NCBI GenBank assembly: GCA_024233435.1
Contig: JACKPQ010000002.1
Coordinates: 496,001 to 560,000 of the forward strand
Direction: 5' to 3'
Source: Chlamydiales bacterium
GTDB taxonomy: Bacteria > Chlamydiota > Chlamydiia > Chlamydiales > JACKPQ01
DNA length: 64,000 nt
Shown here: piece after piece, positions 41,520 through 50,281 of the stretch
How the letters are laid out: each line of letters begins with the position of its first letter
How positions within the stretch are numbered: the stretch's first letter is position 1
Made by a program: the position numbers and the translations under genes
Notes under the pieces: model-generated
What the model was told of the DNA's origin: nothing
Seen by the model: the letters and a program-made list of their open reading frames with translations, nothing else
The model's database searches: none

Positions 41520-42460
41520 AGCTCGTCGTACTTCTCTTTAGAGACTTTTTCGTTGGTATAATACCACTCGACTGTATTGTAGCCGTCTAAGTAAATAATA
41601 GATGGGCCGTGGCGTTTGCTGCCATGCCACTCTGTTTCTTCAACGAGGATCTCGCCGTCAACGTAATGGCGCTCAATGCCTTCTTTCTCGCCTTCGAAGT
41701 AAGGAGTTTCAACGTATTTTGCTCCGTTTTGGAAATAGGTGAATATGCCATTTGGGACGCCATTCTTCCAATTTTCAATAGCTAGTGGCTCACCTGATGC
41801 AGCATATGTCTTTTTAGTTCCGTGTAAGTTGCCGTTCAAAAGGCTGGTGATAGTATGGGGTGTTCCAGAGCTATAGTACTCGGTGCGCATTGCGACGAGG
41901 CCATTTTCAATGGTCTCGCGAGCGACTAGCTGCCCTTGTTCATTGCGCACGGTGCGCACGCCTTCACCTTTATTGATGCGGGACTCGACTTTATTGTTTG
42001 TTGTAAAATATTCGCCCTCCACAAGACGACCACTATCATACTCTTCAATGCGCAAAGGAGTGCCATCGGTATGCCATGTGGTTAGCTTGCGGTGAGTTGG
42101 TGAGATGTGTACTTCTTCAGAAGTTGGAATGCCGCGGACGTTAAAGGATGTTTTTTTAACGAGTTGTCCACGATCGTAAAGATGTGCAGACTCAAGTGTT
42201 GTACTATGAGGAAACGTATAGGTTGTAGTGCCGTGAAGTTTTCCATCTTCATAACGTGAGGTGATGGTAATGCCGTTGCGTAAATTTGTAATTACTTGGC
42301 CAGGGTAGCCATTTTTGCTCCAGTCTTCTTTACTGACATCGTAGCCATATTTGTGAATGTAGCGTTCTGATATGACTTGCTGGTTCTGGTTAGTGTTGTC
42401 CTGACAACCTACGAGTGCTAGTCCTAAGAGTGCTACAAATCCTGCAAATTTTTTACGCAT
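41462..42460 (-). CDS. Lipoprotein with MORN-like (YwqK-type) repeats
   Basis: A protein of 332 residues with a lipoprotein signal (FVALLGLALVGC, cysteine near residue 19). Residues 45-310 hold about ten short repeats of the form xYxxGxxHGxxxx(Y/W) (for example EDGKLHGTTTYTF, LNGNLHGTKKTY, GSKRHGPSIIY), the beta-hairpin repeat found in MORN and YwqK antitoxin-like proteins. Anchored in a membrane, probably periplasmic or outer-membrane, with unknown partner. It lies between pheT and ogt, as I recall for Chlamydia (CT476). Confidence 0.85.
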   Translation of the reverse strand: MRKKFAGFVALLGLALVGCQDNTNQNQQVISERYIHKYGYDVSKEDWSKNGYPGQVITNLRNGITITSRYEDGKLHGTTTYTFPHSTTLESAHLYDRGQLVKKTSFNVRGIPTSEEVHISPTHRKLTTWHTDGTPLRIEEYDSGRLVEGEYFTTNNKVESRINKGEGVRTVRNEQGQLVARETIENGLVAMRTEYYSSGTPHTITSLLNGNLHGTKKTYAASGEPLAIENWKNGVPNGIFTYFQNGAKYVETPYFEGEKEGIERHYVDGEILVEETEWHGSKRHGPSIIYLDGYNTVEWYYTNEKVSKEKYDELCEQERHIARLSQRSSKGR

Positions 42461-42510
42461 CGCTTCTTCTCCATAGATGAATTATTTCCCTAAAGATGAC
42501 GCATTTGGCT

Positions 42511-44814
42511 TTATTTGTGCAAGTCTTTTTCTATCGTTGTGATTAGGCGTGTGTGTTCCCGCTCGATCGCCTCAGCAGAGAGGGTTTTATTTGCATGGCG
42601 ATATGAGAATCGAAACGTCGCAGCTTTACTGCCTGGCACTTTGCGGAAGAGGTCTAGCAAAAAGACATTTTCAAGAAGTTGTGAGCGCTGTTTGAGAATG
42701 TTTTTAAGGATATGATCAATTTCCATAGATTCAGGAACTTCGATTGTCCAATCTACTTGAGAGCCTGGATATTTAGGGAGTGGGATCAGTTGTTTATCAG
42801 AAGATGGGCAAAGTTTTAACACTTCATTCAAGTTAATTTCTGCAAAATAAATGTCTGCTTTTGATAATTTTGGGTGAATTTGTCCCAAAATTCCCAGTTC
42901 AAAATCACCATGAATGATTTTGGCAGAACGCCCAGGATGAAATAGGGGATGTACATGCGACTGCATGGAAACGAGTTCGATATCTAAGCCTGCAAATAAA
43001 TTTTCAATATGACCTTTTAGATCGAAGAAATCGACGTTTGCAGCTTTTGGGGTAATTGTGTGCGGCGATTGTTTTCCTGTAAGCAAAATGCTCAAGCAAG
43101 TCATCTCGCCTGATTTAGGGTGGATGCGCCCAATTTCGAAGGCGTTGATCGTGTGGTTTTGGTGATCGAAATTGTGTGCAACGGATTGCATCATGCTTGG
43201 CAATAAGCTAGGGCGTAGTATCGATTGGTCGATAGAGCTTGGGTGCATGACACTGAGCAAATCGCTTTGCTCGGCCACAAATTGTAGATCGCTCGGCCCG
43301 ATAAGATCACAGGTGATAAATTCAAGGAGCCCTTCACCTTGGCATAATTTGCGCACGCGATTTTCTAACAGGTAAAGGGGATTATGAGGGATGGTAGAAG
43401 GTGCGATGCGCATTTGTCTTTTTGGAAGATGGTTATAGCCATAGATGCGACCGACCTCTTCGATGAGGTCAACTTCCTGTGTGATATCGCGTCGATAGCT
43501 TGGCACGCCTACTGTTAACACATCGTTACTGTCACTGCGCACCTGCATGCAAAGGCTAGTTAAAATTTGCTCGACATCGCCCAAGCTTAAATGAGAGCCG
43601 AGCAGGGCATTGATACTGCTAAGGCGCAACGTGATCTCTAGGGGAATGTGGGGCTCTTTAGTTTGGCTGTAAATTATGCTGGCACGTCCACCAATTAGCT
43701 CAGCTGCGCGATCAAGTGCTGCCTCAAGGCCCAGTGGATCAATGCCTTTTTCAAAACGGGCAGAAGCGTCCGTTCGTAGATTCAAAGCTTTGCTCGCCTT
43801 CCTAATGCTTGTTGGTGAAAAAACGGCAGCTTCTAGAAGGATGGTGGTGGTTGTTTCGCTGATCTCGCTATTAGCACCGCCCATGATGCCAGCAATCGCA
43901 ATGGGTTTCTTGCCATCACAGATCATTAAGGTGTTTTGAGGCAGCTCTCTTTTGATGCCATCGAGTGTTACGAATGCGCCTGTTTGATCTGAGCGTATAC
44001 GGATTTCGCTATTTTCAATGAGGTCGGCATCAAATGCATGGAGGGGTTGGCCACGCTCGAGCATCACCAAGTTCGTAATATCGACAATATTGTTAATGCT
44101 GCGCATTCCAATAGCTTCTAGGCGCTTGACAATCCATTCTGGGGAGGGTTTGACCTTGACGTTTTCAATTACTCGGTAGGCGTAAGCTAAGCATTGCTCT
44201 TTATCCTCGATGCATAGACCAAATGATGATTTTACATCAGTGCTAGCAACATGAATTTTAGGCGTTTTTAAGGGGCGCTCTAAGAGGGCAGATAGCTCGC
44301 GCGCTAATCCTAGCACACTCATGCAATGGCCTAAGTTGGGCGTGAGTGAAATCTCAAAGATGACATCACCATAAAGCTCGGATAGATCAGTGCCAACAGG
44401 AGCATCTAGCTCCATAATGCCAGAAGTGTCATTTCCAAGCCTCAGCTCATCGGCGCCACACAGCATGCCAAATGACTCAACACCGCGCATCTTGCCTTTT
44501 TTGATTTTGCCGCCATCGAGCACGGCGCCGACCATTGCAAAAGCTGTTTTCATGCCAGCGCGGCAATTGGGAGCGCCACATACGACTTGAAATTCGTCTT
44601 TTCCATCGGTAACTCGCGCTACGCGCAGGCGATCGGCATCGGGATGTTGCTCGGCGCTCAAAACCTTTCCGACTACAACTCCAGAAAATGAAAGGGGAGA
44701 GCGTTCGATCTTGTCGACTTCAGCGCCGCCCATTGTGAGGGCATCGCCGATTTGCTCAGGCGCAAGGCCGTCGAGGTCAACCCATTCTTTGATCCAGGAA
44801 AGTGCAAATTTCAT
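42511..44814 (-). CDS. pheT: Phenylalanyl-tRNA synthetase beta subunit
   Basis: Forms an alpha2-beta2 synthetase with PheS. The 767-residue protein has, in order, the N-terminal tRNA-binding OB domain (about 40-150, VVGKVLSAEQHPDADRLRV), B3/B4 editing domain (GMRSINNIVDITN), B5 domain, catalytic-like core, and the C-terminal ferredoxin-fold anticodon domain ending RLITTIEKDLHK. pheS is not in the window. Length is normal. Confidence 0.97.
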   Translation of the reverse strand: MKFALSWIKEWVDLDGLAPEQIGDALTMGGAEVDKIERSPLSFSGVVVGKVLSAEQHPDADRLRVARVTDGKDEFQVVCGAPNCRAGMKTAFAMVGAVLDGGKIKKGKMRGVESFGMLCGADELRLGNDTSGIMELDAPVGTDLSELYGDVIFEISLTPNLGHCMSVLGLARELSALLERPLKTPKIHVASTDVKSSFGLCIEDKEQCLAYAYRVIENVKVKPSPEWIVKRLEAIGMRSINNIVDITNLVMLERGQPLHAFDADLIENSEIRIRSDQTGAFVTLDGIKRELPQNTLMICDGKKPIAIAGIMGGANSEISETTTTILLEAAVFSPTSIRKASKALNLRTDASARFEKGIDPLGLEAALDRAAELIGGRASIIYSQTKEPHIPLEITLRLSSINALLGSHLSLGDVEQILTSLCMQVRSDSNDVLTVGVPSYRRDITQEVDLIEEVGRIYGYNHLPKRQMRIAPSTIPHNPLYLLENRVRKLCQGEGLLEFITCDLIGPSDLQFVAEQSDLLSVMHPSSIDQSILRPSLLPSMMQSVAHNFDHQNHTINAFEIGRIHPKSGEMTCLSILLTGKQSPHTITPKAANVDFFDLKGHIENLFAGLDIELVSMQSHVHPLFHPGRSAKIIHGDFELGILGQIHPKLSKADIYFAEINLNEVLKLCPSSDKQLIPLPKYPGSQVDWTIEVPESMEIDHILKNILKQRSQLLENVFLLDLFRKVPGSKAATFRFSYRHANKTLSAEAIEREHTRLITTIEKDLHK

Positions 44815-44869
44815 AACTACTCATTTTAGCAAACTTTTGCCATAAATCACAACACATACGGTGTTTGGT

Positions 44870-45388
44870 TTATACAAATTGGTCTACTGCTAACATCACT
44901 TCTTGGTGAAAGGCTTTCATTTTTGCGTAGCCAGTAAGAATATTGGACCCTGAGCTTTGGTCTTGAGCGTGCATGCAAGCGCCTCTTTTTTCTGCGGCTG
45001 CAGGAAAATTAAATCGAGCTTGATAGTCAGGAGATTTCAAAAGATCGTTAATTGCTTCGGCGATCATGCAACCTTGTAAAGCCGAGTCAGCTGTTTTGCT
45101 TGTGCGCTCTAGCATATCGCTCTGTTGCGCAGCAGCAGGGCTCAATATTTCCATTGCAGCATGAAGTTTTTTAGCTTGTTCAGCAGCGTTTTCCCAACAA
45201 TGCTTTCGAATGTTGGTTAATTCTTTGGGAGCTGGAGGGACTTCATCGTTTTGAACTTTCTGAACGTAGTCATGACTGAATCGTTGCTGAGCCTCGCTTA
45301 GAGTTGCATTCTGATCGATTCTTCCTAAAGTCTTTAAAAGGTTGAATGAAAGTTCTGCTAGTGCTCTGCAACTAGTTGGTGTTGACAT
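44870..45388 (-). CDS. Hypothetical helical protein
   Basis: A protein of 172 residues. I choose ATG 45388, with AAGGAGA upstream, not the longer frame at 45520, which runs through the promoter. All-helical and mixed-charge, with a run of alanines near residue 85 and five cysteines in total; no membrane span. A near-consensus promoter supports expression. No family recognised. It is separate from pheT (55-base gap after it on the same strand). Confidence 0.7.
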   Translation of the reverse strand: MSTPTSCRALAELSFNLLKTLGRIDQNATLSEAQQRFSHDYVQKVQNDEVPPAPKELTNIRKHCWENAAEQAKKLHAAMEILSPAAAQQSDMLERTSKTADSALQGCMIAEAINDLLKSPDYQARFNFPAAAEKRGACMHAQDQSSGSNILTGYAKMKAFHQEVMLAVDQFV

Positions 45389-45442
45389 GAGAAACGATCT
45401 CCTTTTATTTTCTATTGTTTTAATTAAAAAAATATAATAACA

Positions 45443-45471
45443 ATTATACATAAACATCATATTTATTTCAA
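45443..45471 (-). promoter_or_regulatory. Promoter of the 44870-45388 gene
   Basis: On the minus strand TTGAAA (45466-45471), 17-base spacer, TATAAT (45443-45448). The transcript would have a leader of about 50 bases. Confidence 0.8.
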
Positions 45472-45562
45472 TAATAAAGCTGAAATGCTTCGATTTGTCA
45501 TAATTCAAACAATTTTGCAATTTTGGGTGATTTTCTCAACAAGAATTGGTATAAGCGGGGGG

Positions 45563-46648
45563 ATGGAAACAAATTGGCAGGGTCGAGCTAAGTGGCTGGC
45601 TCAAATATTGATTATCAGCGTCACTCTCAACGCAGGACTGGTTGCAACGCTTTGCTATTTTGCTGTGCGTGATCGCCAAACATTTATGGCCTATGATCTA
45701 ACGCCTCTTGATTATCGCCCTGCGCGAGCTTCTTTAAGCCAGACAAATGAAGAGGTGCTCAGCGCTCTTTCCGAAAGCTCTTATGAAGATTTAATTCGAT
45801 TACTTGGAGATGACACCTTGATTGAAGAGGGGTATGCGATACGGGATTTGGCGCTTACAACGCTTTGTGCATTCCACCATTTTGATCTGGAGCGCGCAGC
45901 GCCCCTGATTGACGTTCCGGTCAAACAAGCGATTTTTACAAATGGTGATGATGAAAAAATTGCCCTAACATTTTACCCTAACCTCACAAATCAGCATTTT
46001 GATGCGATCCAAGCCTTTGCTCGCTTTGAAAAGTATCCTCTGACCACTGAAGGGATTTTTATGCGCCTTGTCGCAGCTCCAAATACTAAAGATTTACAAA
46101 AAGCGTTTACTCGCACGTTTGAATTTCAAGCTTTGCAATCCCTTTTTCGACATGCCGGAGATCCTCTAACAGATGATCAGCTCATGATGTTTCTTCTTGC
46201 GCATGATTGGGCGAGCATTCAAAAAAGCGCTGAGCATTTACGCAGATACCCCCACTTCACCCTTGAGACCAAGCGGGATATTTTAACGCTTTTTCTGCGC
46301 GATCAATCCAAAATTGCTGCAGAGCTGCTAGCATCGCAAGACACTGATTACGTGATTAAGCGCTTATCAAATGGTGATTTGCAACAGCTTTTGTCTTTGC
46401 TCCCCGATGAGCATCCGGCTCGTTCAACAATCATTGCAGCGGCCGAGCGATCTTTGCGCCCTGATTTCACATCTCCTGTTGCGCAAGTGCAAGCTTTTGA
46501 GCCGCGCACTCATTTGATTCGTGAAGGGGACACGCTGTGGGATATTGCTCGTCATTATCGCGTTAATCTTGAATCTCTCAAGAAATACAACAATATACAA
46601 TCAGAATATCGCCTGATGCCAGGCAATAAATTATTGATTCCTGAATAA
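45563..46648 (+). CDS. Membrane-anchored LysM-domain protein
   Basis: A protein of 361 residues. The start at ATG 45563 (after GCGGGGGG) gives a short cytoplasmic head, one membrane span (about 14-34: ILIISVTLNAGLVATLCYFAV), a 250-residue helical periplasmic part and a C-terminal LysM domain (LIREGDTLWDIARHYRVNL to LMPGNKLLIPE). LysM domains bind N-acetylglucosamine polymers, so it may link the membrane to the thin or septal peptidoglycan of chlamydiae. The middle region is not recognised. Confidence 0.85.
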   Translation: METNWQGRAKWLAQILIISVTLNAGLVATLCYFAVRDRQTFMAYDLTPLDYRPARASLSQTNEEVLSALSESSYEDLIRLLGDDTLIEEGYAIRDLALTTLCAFHHFDLERAAPLIDVPVKQAIFTNGDDEKIALTFYPNLTNQHFDAIQAFARFEKYPLTTEGIFMRLVAAPNTKDLQKAFTRTFEFQALQSLFRHAGDPLTDDQLMMFLLAHDWASIQKSAEHLRRYPHFTLETKRDILTLFLRDQSKIAAELLASQDTDYVIKRLSNGDLQQLLSLLPDEHPARSTIIAAAERSLRPDFTSPVAQVQAFEPRTHLIREGDTLWDIARHYRVNLESLKKYNNIQSEYRLMPGNKLLIPE

Positions 46649-46654
46649 AGTTGC

Positions 46655-46924
46655 CTACGGCTCGTCGATACCGCCGGGATGCCAGGGCCCACATTTTAAC
46701 AGGCGGATTGTGATTTTCCAGCAACCCTTGAGAGCGCCGTACTTATCAAGCGCTTGAATGGCGTAGTCAGAGCATGAGGGTTTAAATCGGCAGCAGTTGC
46801 CAATCAGTGGGCTAATTGTCCACTGATAGAGAACAATGAGCCACTTTAAAGGAGCTACGTGAAATTTACGGCTCTTCTTTGCTTGTGTCTTTACCAATAT
46901 TGCACCTCGCTGATATACTAGCAT
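46655..46924 (-). CDS. yidD: Membrane protein insertion efficiency factor YidD
   Basis: Small protein that assists YidC. The conserved YidD sequence is clear: LIVLYQWTISPLIGNCCRFKPSCSDYA and KCGPWHPGG. The frame is open to 46963 but would enter tRNA-Leu, so I use ATG 46924 (89 residues). TTG 46897, with GAGGTG upstream, is an alternative (80 residues). The start region also holds the tRNA-Leu promoter on the other strand. Confidence 0.92.
   Translation of the reverse strand: MLVYQRGAILVKTQAKKSRKFHVAPLKWLIVLYQWTISPLIGNCCRFKPSCSDYAIQALDKYGALKGCWKITIRLLKCGPWHPGGIDEP
46891..46919 (+). promoter_or_regulatory. Promoter of tRNA-Leu (GAG)
   Basis: TTACCA (46891-46896), 17-base spacer, TATACT (46914-46919). 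It lies inside the 5' end of yidD on the opposite strand. Confidence 0.7.
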
Positions 46925-46937
46925 ATTTCCAGTCTTT

Positions 46938-47023
46938 GCGGAAGTGGTGGAACTGGTAGACACGCTACCTTGAGGTGGTAGTGGAAGTAAAATTCCTTGG
47001 GGGTTCGAGTCCCCCCTTTCGCA
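46938..47023 (+). tRNA. tRNA-Leu (GAG)
   Basis: An 86-nt class II tRNA with acceptor GCGGAAG/CTTTCGC, anticodon stem CTACC/GGTAG with loop TTGAGGT (anticodon GAG), a variable arm (GTGGAAGTAAAATTCCTT) and T-arm GGGGGTTCGAGTCCCCC. The CCA end is not encoded. Confidence 0.95.
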
Positions 47024-47025
47024 TT

Positions 47026-47051
47026 ATACCGAATGGACCTCAAAAATCGGT
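47026..47051. repeat. Dispersed repeat copy (ATACCGAATGGACCTC family)
   Basis: This 26-base segment directly after tRNA-Leu matches 24 of 26 bases of 5787-5812; a 15-base part is also found inverted at 59297-59311. The right arm of the palindrome is not preserved here. Confidence 0.6.
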
Positions 47052-47170
47052 CATTCAACCCGTTTTATAGTCTTTTTTCCAGGAAAAATGATCTCTAGTG
47101 AGCCGAGCTGTTTTTAACGTTATGGGCTATAAGACGAGTCAATGAAAATTTAGTGTGAGGGTTTTAATTT

Positions 47171-47800
47171 TCACATAACGTTTCTTATGCACTGACAATC
47201 AATGGCTTCAATTCCGCTAAAAGAGCGGGTAGTAGCCAGTGTGTGGAGAGTTTCGTGCTGCTCTGAGGTGAGCTTGGGGCTGCGAGGGGGCTTGCATGAC
47301 CCACAGTAAAGGAGGCCGTCATGAAAGTGATTTCCAGGGGTTATTTGGCAGGTGGCGCAATGGGGGTCGAGCGAAAAAAGGCCTTCATGAAGAAGAAGCT
47401 TGAGGTGAAAGGCAATTCTTAAAGCTAAAGGGTTAGAGGTTGTTTTAAGGCGGTTTAGAAATGAGCGCAAGAGGGCGTAAAGAGCGGGTGTGGGTTTATG
47501 GGGCATTTGCGTTTCTAGCATTTGTGAGAGGAGGTAGCGCGCGACTTGAAGGCGTTCTAAATCCTGGCGGATGGGCAAGTGCAGCTCGAGGATAGAGGCG
47601 TCGAGAAATTTCCAAAGATCGCCCTTTCCTGGTTTAAGCTGCCACTCTGCTCGGGTAAGCGGTGAGGAAAGATTAAGGCGTTGAGGTGTTTTGATTGAGG
47701 GAATAAAGGCGGTAATTAAACCATGCTCAGCGGTAAAAATTGTGACGATTCGCTTGTTTTCTCGAAAGTCAACCGATTTTAGTACAATGCCTTCACTCAT
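47171..47800 (-). CDS. recO: DNA repair protein RecO
   Basis: Loads RecA with RecR. The 209-residue protein has an N-terminal OB-fold (GIVLKSVDFRENKRIVTIFTAEHG) and a zinc-finger-like cysteine set (CATCQ and CGSC, about residues 148-151 and 166-169). Slightly shorter than E. coli RecO. I recall recO close to atoC in C. trachomatis, here separated by the hpf-gloB operon. Confidence 0.9.
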   Translation of the reverse strand: MSEGIVLKSVDFRENKRIVTIFTAEHGLITAFIPSIKTPQRLNLSSPLTRAEWQLKPGKGDLWKFLDASILELHLPIRQDLERLQVARYLLSQMLETQMPHKPTPALYALLRSFLNRLKTTSNPLALRIAFHLKLLLHEGLFSLDPHCATCQITPGNHFHDGLLYCGSCKPPRSPKLTSEQHETLHTLATTRSFSGIEAIDCQCIRNVM

Positions 47801-47850
47801 ATTTTAAGTGTAGAATAATTCGGATAGATCTGCTAGTATTTTGGGATTGC

Positions 47851-47924
47851 GCACCGATAGCTCAACCGGATAGAGTACCTGGCTTCGGACCAGGTGGTTG
47901 GAGGTTCGAATCCTCTTCGGTGCA
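47851..47924 (+). tRNA. tRNA-Arg (TCG)
   Basis: A 74-nt cloverleaf with acceptor GCACCGA/TCGGTGC, anticodon stem CCTGG/CCAGG with loop CTTCGGA (anticodon TCG), T-arm GAGGTTCGAATCCTC. Discriminator A at 47924. The CCA end is not encoded; the next base begins the ATG of the symporter gene. Confidence 0.96.
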
Positions 47925-49247
47925 ATGAGTAGAGGAAAATGGGGCTCTAGCCTCGGTTTTATTTTAGCAACTTCTGGTGCTGCAATCGGTCTTGGGAATA
48001 TTCAAAGATTTCCCTATATTGTTGCAGAGGGTGGTGGCGCAGGGTTTGTTTTTGTATATTTGCTGTGCGTAGCTTTGATCGGCTTGCCATTGATTTTGGT
48101 CGAGTTTGCTATCGGTAGGCACACGCAGCGTAATCCTGTGTGCGCAATCGAGCGCATTCGGCCCGGCAGTCGCTGGAAATGGGTAGGCGCGTTAGGCATT
48201 TTGACTGCATTTTTTATTTTAACGTACTATTCAGTTGTTGCAGGGTGGTCTCTTGGATACATTGTTAATATGGCCAAAGGCGAACTGGTCGATATCCATG
48301 AATTTGCATCCGATCCCTTGAAAGCAATTGGATACATGGCCGCATTCATCGGGATTGTCATGTGGGTTGTTAGTCGGGGAATTCATAAAGGCATTGAGCT
48401 GTGCAGTAAAATTTTAATGCCAGTTTTGGTTGTGCTTTTGTTGATTTTGATGGTGCGTGCGTTGATGTTGCCAGGCGCTTGGTCGGGAGTAGAATATTAT
48501 TTGAAGCCTGATTTTTCTCACTTAAGTTGGCGTATGGTGATGCTGGCGCTTGGCCAGGCATTTTTTTCCCTATGTGTGGGGGAAGCAGTCCTTGTTACCT
48601 ATGGAAGCTATGCCCTAAAAAGTGAAAACTTGTTGAGATCGGGGGCGTCAATTGCTCTTTTTGATACGGCCATTGCACTTATCGCTGGGCTGGTGATTTT
48701 TCCTGCTTTGTTTGCGTTTGGGATGGAGCCGCAGCAGGGCGTTGGATTGACATTTGCTGTCTTGCCACAAGTGTTTTTAAAGATGGCAGGTGGCCCAGTG
48801 TTTGGCGTAATATTTTTTGCTCTGCTTGCCTTTGCTGCTATCACAACTGGGATTGCTCTTCTTGAAATTCCGGTGATTTATTTAATTGACTCAAGGGGAT
48901 GGAAAAGAAAAAGAGCTGTTTGCTTAATGGGAGGACTAGCGTTTTTGCTAGGCATTCCTTCAGCACTTTCACACGGCGCAAGCCCTGTCCTTTCAAATAT
49001 TCGATTTTTTGATTTTGATGGGTTTTATAACATCATGGATTTTGCTTGGGGTAATTTAGGCATGGTGATTACAGGTGGTGCTCTAGCAATTTTTGCGGGT
49101 TGGGTATGGGGTGCTAAGTCTGCAGCGGATGAGCTTTTAATAGGATCAGAGAGCTTTACTAAATTTAAGCCCCTTTGGATGGGTCTCGTGAAGTATTTTG
49201 CGCCTGTGGCGGTCTTGGTTATTTTAATTGGGGTTTTTGTAAATTAG
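47925..49247 (+). CDS. Sodium:neurotransmitter symporter family transporter
   Basis: A Na+-coupled amino-acid or amine importer of the LeuT fold. The 440-residue protein begins SRGKWGSSLGFILATSGAA and has the sodium-site motif AIGLGNIQRFPY near residues 19-30, with about 12 spans. The family N-terminus fixes the start at ATG 47925, immediately after the last base of tRNA-Arg, leaving no room for a ribosome site outside the tRNA. Substrate cannot be told. Bacterial members import tryptophan, tyrosine or leucine. Confidence 0.93.
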   Translation: MSRGKWGSSLGFILATSGAAIGLGNIQRFPYIVAEGGGAGFVFVYLLCVALIGLPLILVEFAIGRHTQRNPVCAIERIRPGSRWKWVGALGILTAFFILTYYSVVAGWSLGYIVNMAKGELVDIHEFASDPLKAIGYMAAFIGIVMWVVSRGIHKGIELCSKILMPVLVVLLLILMVRALMLPGAWSGVEYYLKPDFSHLSWRMVMLALGQAFFSLCVGEAVLVTYGSYALKSENLLRSGASIALFDTAIALIAGLVIFPALFAFGMEPQQGVGLTFAVLPQVFLKMAGGPVFGVIFFALLAFAAITTGIALLEIPVIYLIDSRGWKRKRAVCLMGGLAFLLGIPSALSHGASPVLSNIRFFDFDGFYNIMDFAWGNLGMVITGGALAIFAGWVWGAKSAADELLIGSESFTKFKPLWMGLVKYFAPVAVLVILIGVFVN

Positions 49248-49262
49248 ATTTTGCGCTATAAT
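49234..49262 (+). promoter_or_regulatory. Possible promoter of the hpf-gloB operon
   Basis: TATAAT (49257-49262) with a weak -35 TTTTTG (49234-49239) at 17 bases, at the end of the symporter gene and 25 bases before the hpf start. Confidence 0.5.
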
Positions 49263-49287
49263 CGAGGCAGTAACAGGAGAAAAAGGC

Positions 49288-49920
49288 ATGACAAACAATC
49301 GACATATTTCTGAAGATGAACTTGGATATCGACTACAAGTTGTTGGTAAGCACTTAGAAATCACAGAATCTATTAAAGACTATATCATTGAAAAACTTGC
49401 AAAAATTGAGCGCTTGACTGATTTAATCATCGATGTTCATGTAAATATTGAAGTGCAAAAACTTGCAAATCTGGTCAATATTGTTTTGAAATTTACCCAC
49501 TTTAATATTGTTGCTCACGCGCAAACTGATGACATGTACGCAGCCATTGATAAGGCTTTTGATCGATTGCAAAGAAAGCTGTACAACTGGAAGACACGCA
49601 TTCAAGAGTACCATCAAAAAAAGCCTGTTTTTGTTGATGTTCCAGTGAGCGTTTATGAGGGCTATGATGACGAGATTGAAGACTTCAATGCTCAGATTGA
49701 AGAGCAGAATGCATTGCGTATTGCACAAGAACAGGGATTGCCAAAAGTAATGAGTCAGGAGACGATTCAGTTGAAGACGTTGCGCACTGATGAAGCTTTG
49801 ATGAAAATGACCCTGTCAGGTGCTCCATTCTTGGTTTACAAGGACGAAGTGCATCAGGAGCTTCGCGTTATTTACAAACGCGATGATGGAAGTTTTGGCG
49901 TTATCACACCTATTGCCTGA
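49288..49920 (+). CDS. hpf: Ribosome hibernation promoting factor, long form
   Basis: Binds the 30S decoding site and dimerises 70S ribosomes in slow growth. The 210-residue protein has the N-terminal HPF/YfiA fold (GKHLEITESIKDYI, YAAIDKAFDRLQRKL) and a C-terminal dimerisation domain (MSQETIQLKTLRTDEAL to DDGSFGVITP). Such control would suit the infectious, low-activity stage of chlamydiae. First gene of an overlapping operon; a good AGGAGA ribosome site precedes ATG 49288. Confidence 0.94.
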   Translation: MTNNRHISEDELGYRLQVVGKHLEITESIKDYIIEKLAKIERLTDLIIDVHVNIEVQKLANLVNIVLKFTHFNIVAHAQTDDMYAAIDKAFDRLQRKLYNWKTRIQEYHQKKPVFVDVPVSVYEGYDDEIEDFNAQIEEQNALRIAQEQGLPKVMSQETIQLKTLRTDEALMKMTLSGAPFLVYKDEVHQELRVIYKRDDGSFGVITPIA

Positions 49921-50281
49921 AGAGCGTGTTCGCAGGCGACTTTTAAGAGTACTCGTTGAAGAGTTAGGTTATCCTAAATCGCGTATTGTTATCGAAAAAG
50001 AGCTGGCGCTTCTCCCACATTTACAGGGGTGCATTGTGCCTAAACGCCGTTTAGATCTTCTAGTATATGACCAAGAGTTTTGTCCTCTGATTGTCTTTGA
50101 GTGTAAAGCTAAAGATGTCACGCAAGCAGCTTTGGAGCAGGTTTTAGGATACAACCATGTTATAGGTGCGCCATTTGTTTCAGTTGTAGGAGAAGAAAAT
50201 GCACTTTGTTGTGATGCTAGCGGGAAAAGCATTGGGGGCTTGAAAGGATATCAAGAGCTATTGGAGATGGCATGTCGCTAG
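49883..50281 (+). CDS. Small PD-(D/E)XK protein, type I restriction R-subunit N-terminal fold
   Basis: A protein of 132 residues from ATG 49883 (ATG 49886 is equally possible), overlapping hpf by 38 bases. It consists only of the HSDR_N-type nuclease core: PEERVRRRLLRVLV, RRLDLLVYD with the metal aspartate, and VFECKAK with the E-x-K pair. No ATPase or specificity subunit is near, so it is not a restriction system. Stand-alone genes of this kind are common, with unknown roles in DNA or RNA processing. It overlaps the next gene by 10 bases. Confidence 0.8.
   Translation: MMEVLALSHLLPEERVRRRLLRVLVEELGYPKSRIVIEKELALLPHLQGCIVPKRRLDLLVYDQEFCPLIVFECKAKDVTQAALEQVLGYNHVIGAPFVSVVGEENALCCDASGKSIGGLKGYQELLEMACR

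Noticed and set aside
44870..45520. 216-residue version of the hypothetical protein
   Set aside because: The first 44 codons cover a near-consensus promoter and precede the only good ribosome site.
46925..46963. Upstream extension of yidD
   Set aside because: It would run into tRNA-Leu (GAG), and the YidD family begins later.
47898..47924. Nine-codon upstream extension of the symporter gene
   Set aside because: These codons are tRNA-Arg sequence; the family N-terminus starts at 47925.
49883..50281. Type I restriction system
   Set aside because: Only the small nuclease-fold domain is present, with no helicase, methylase or specificity genes.
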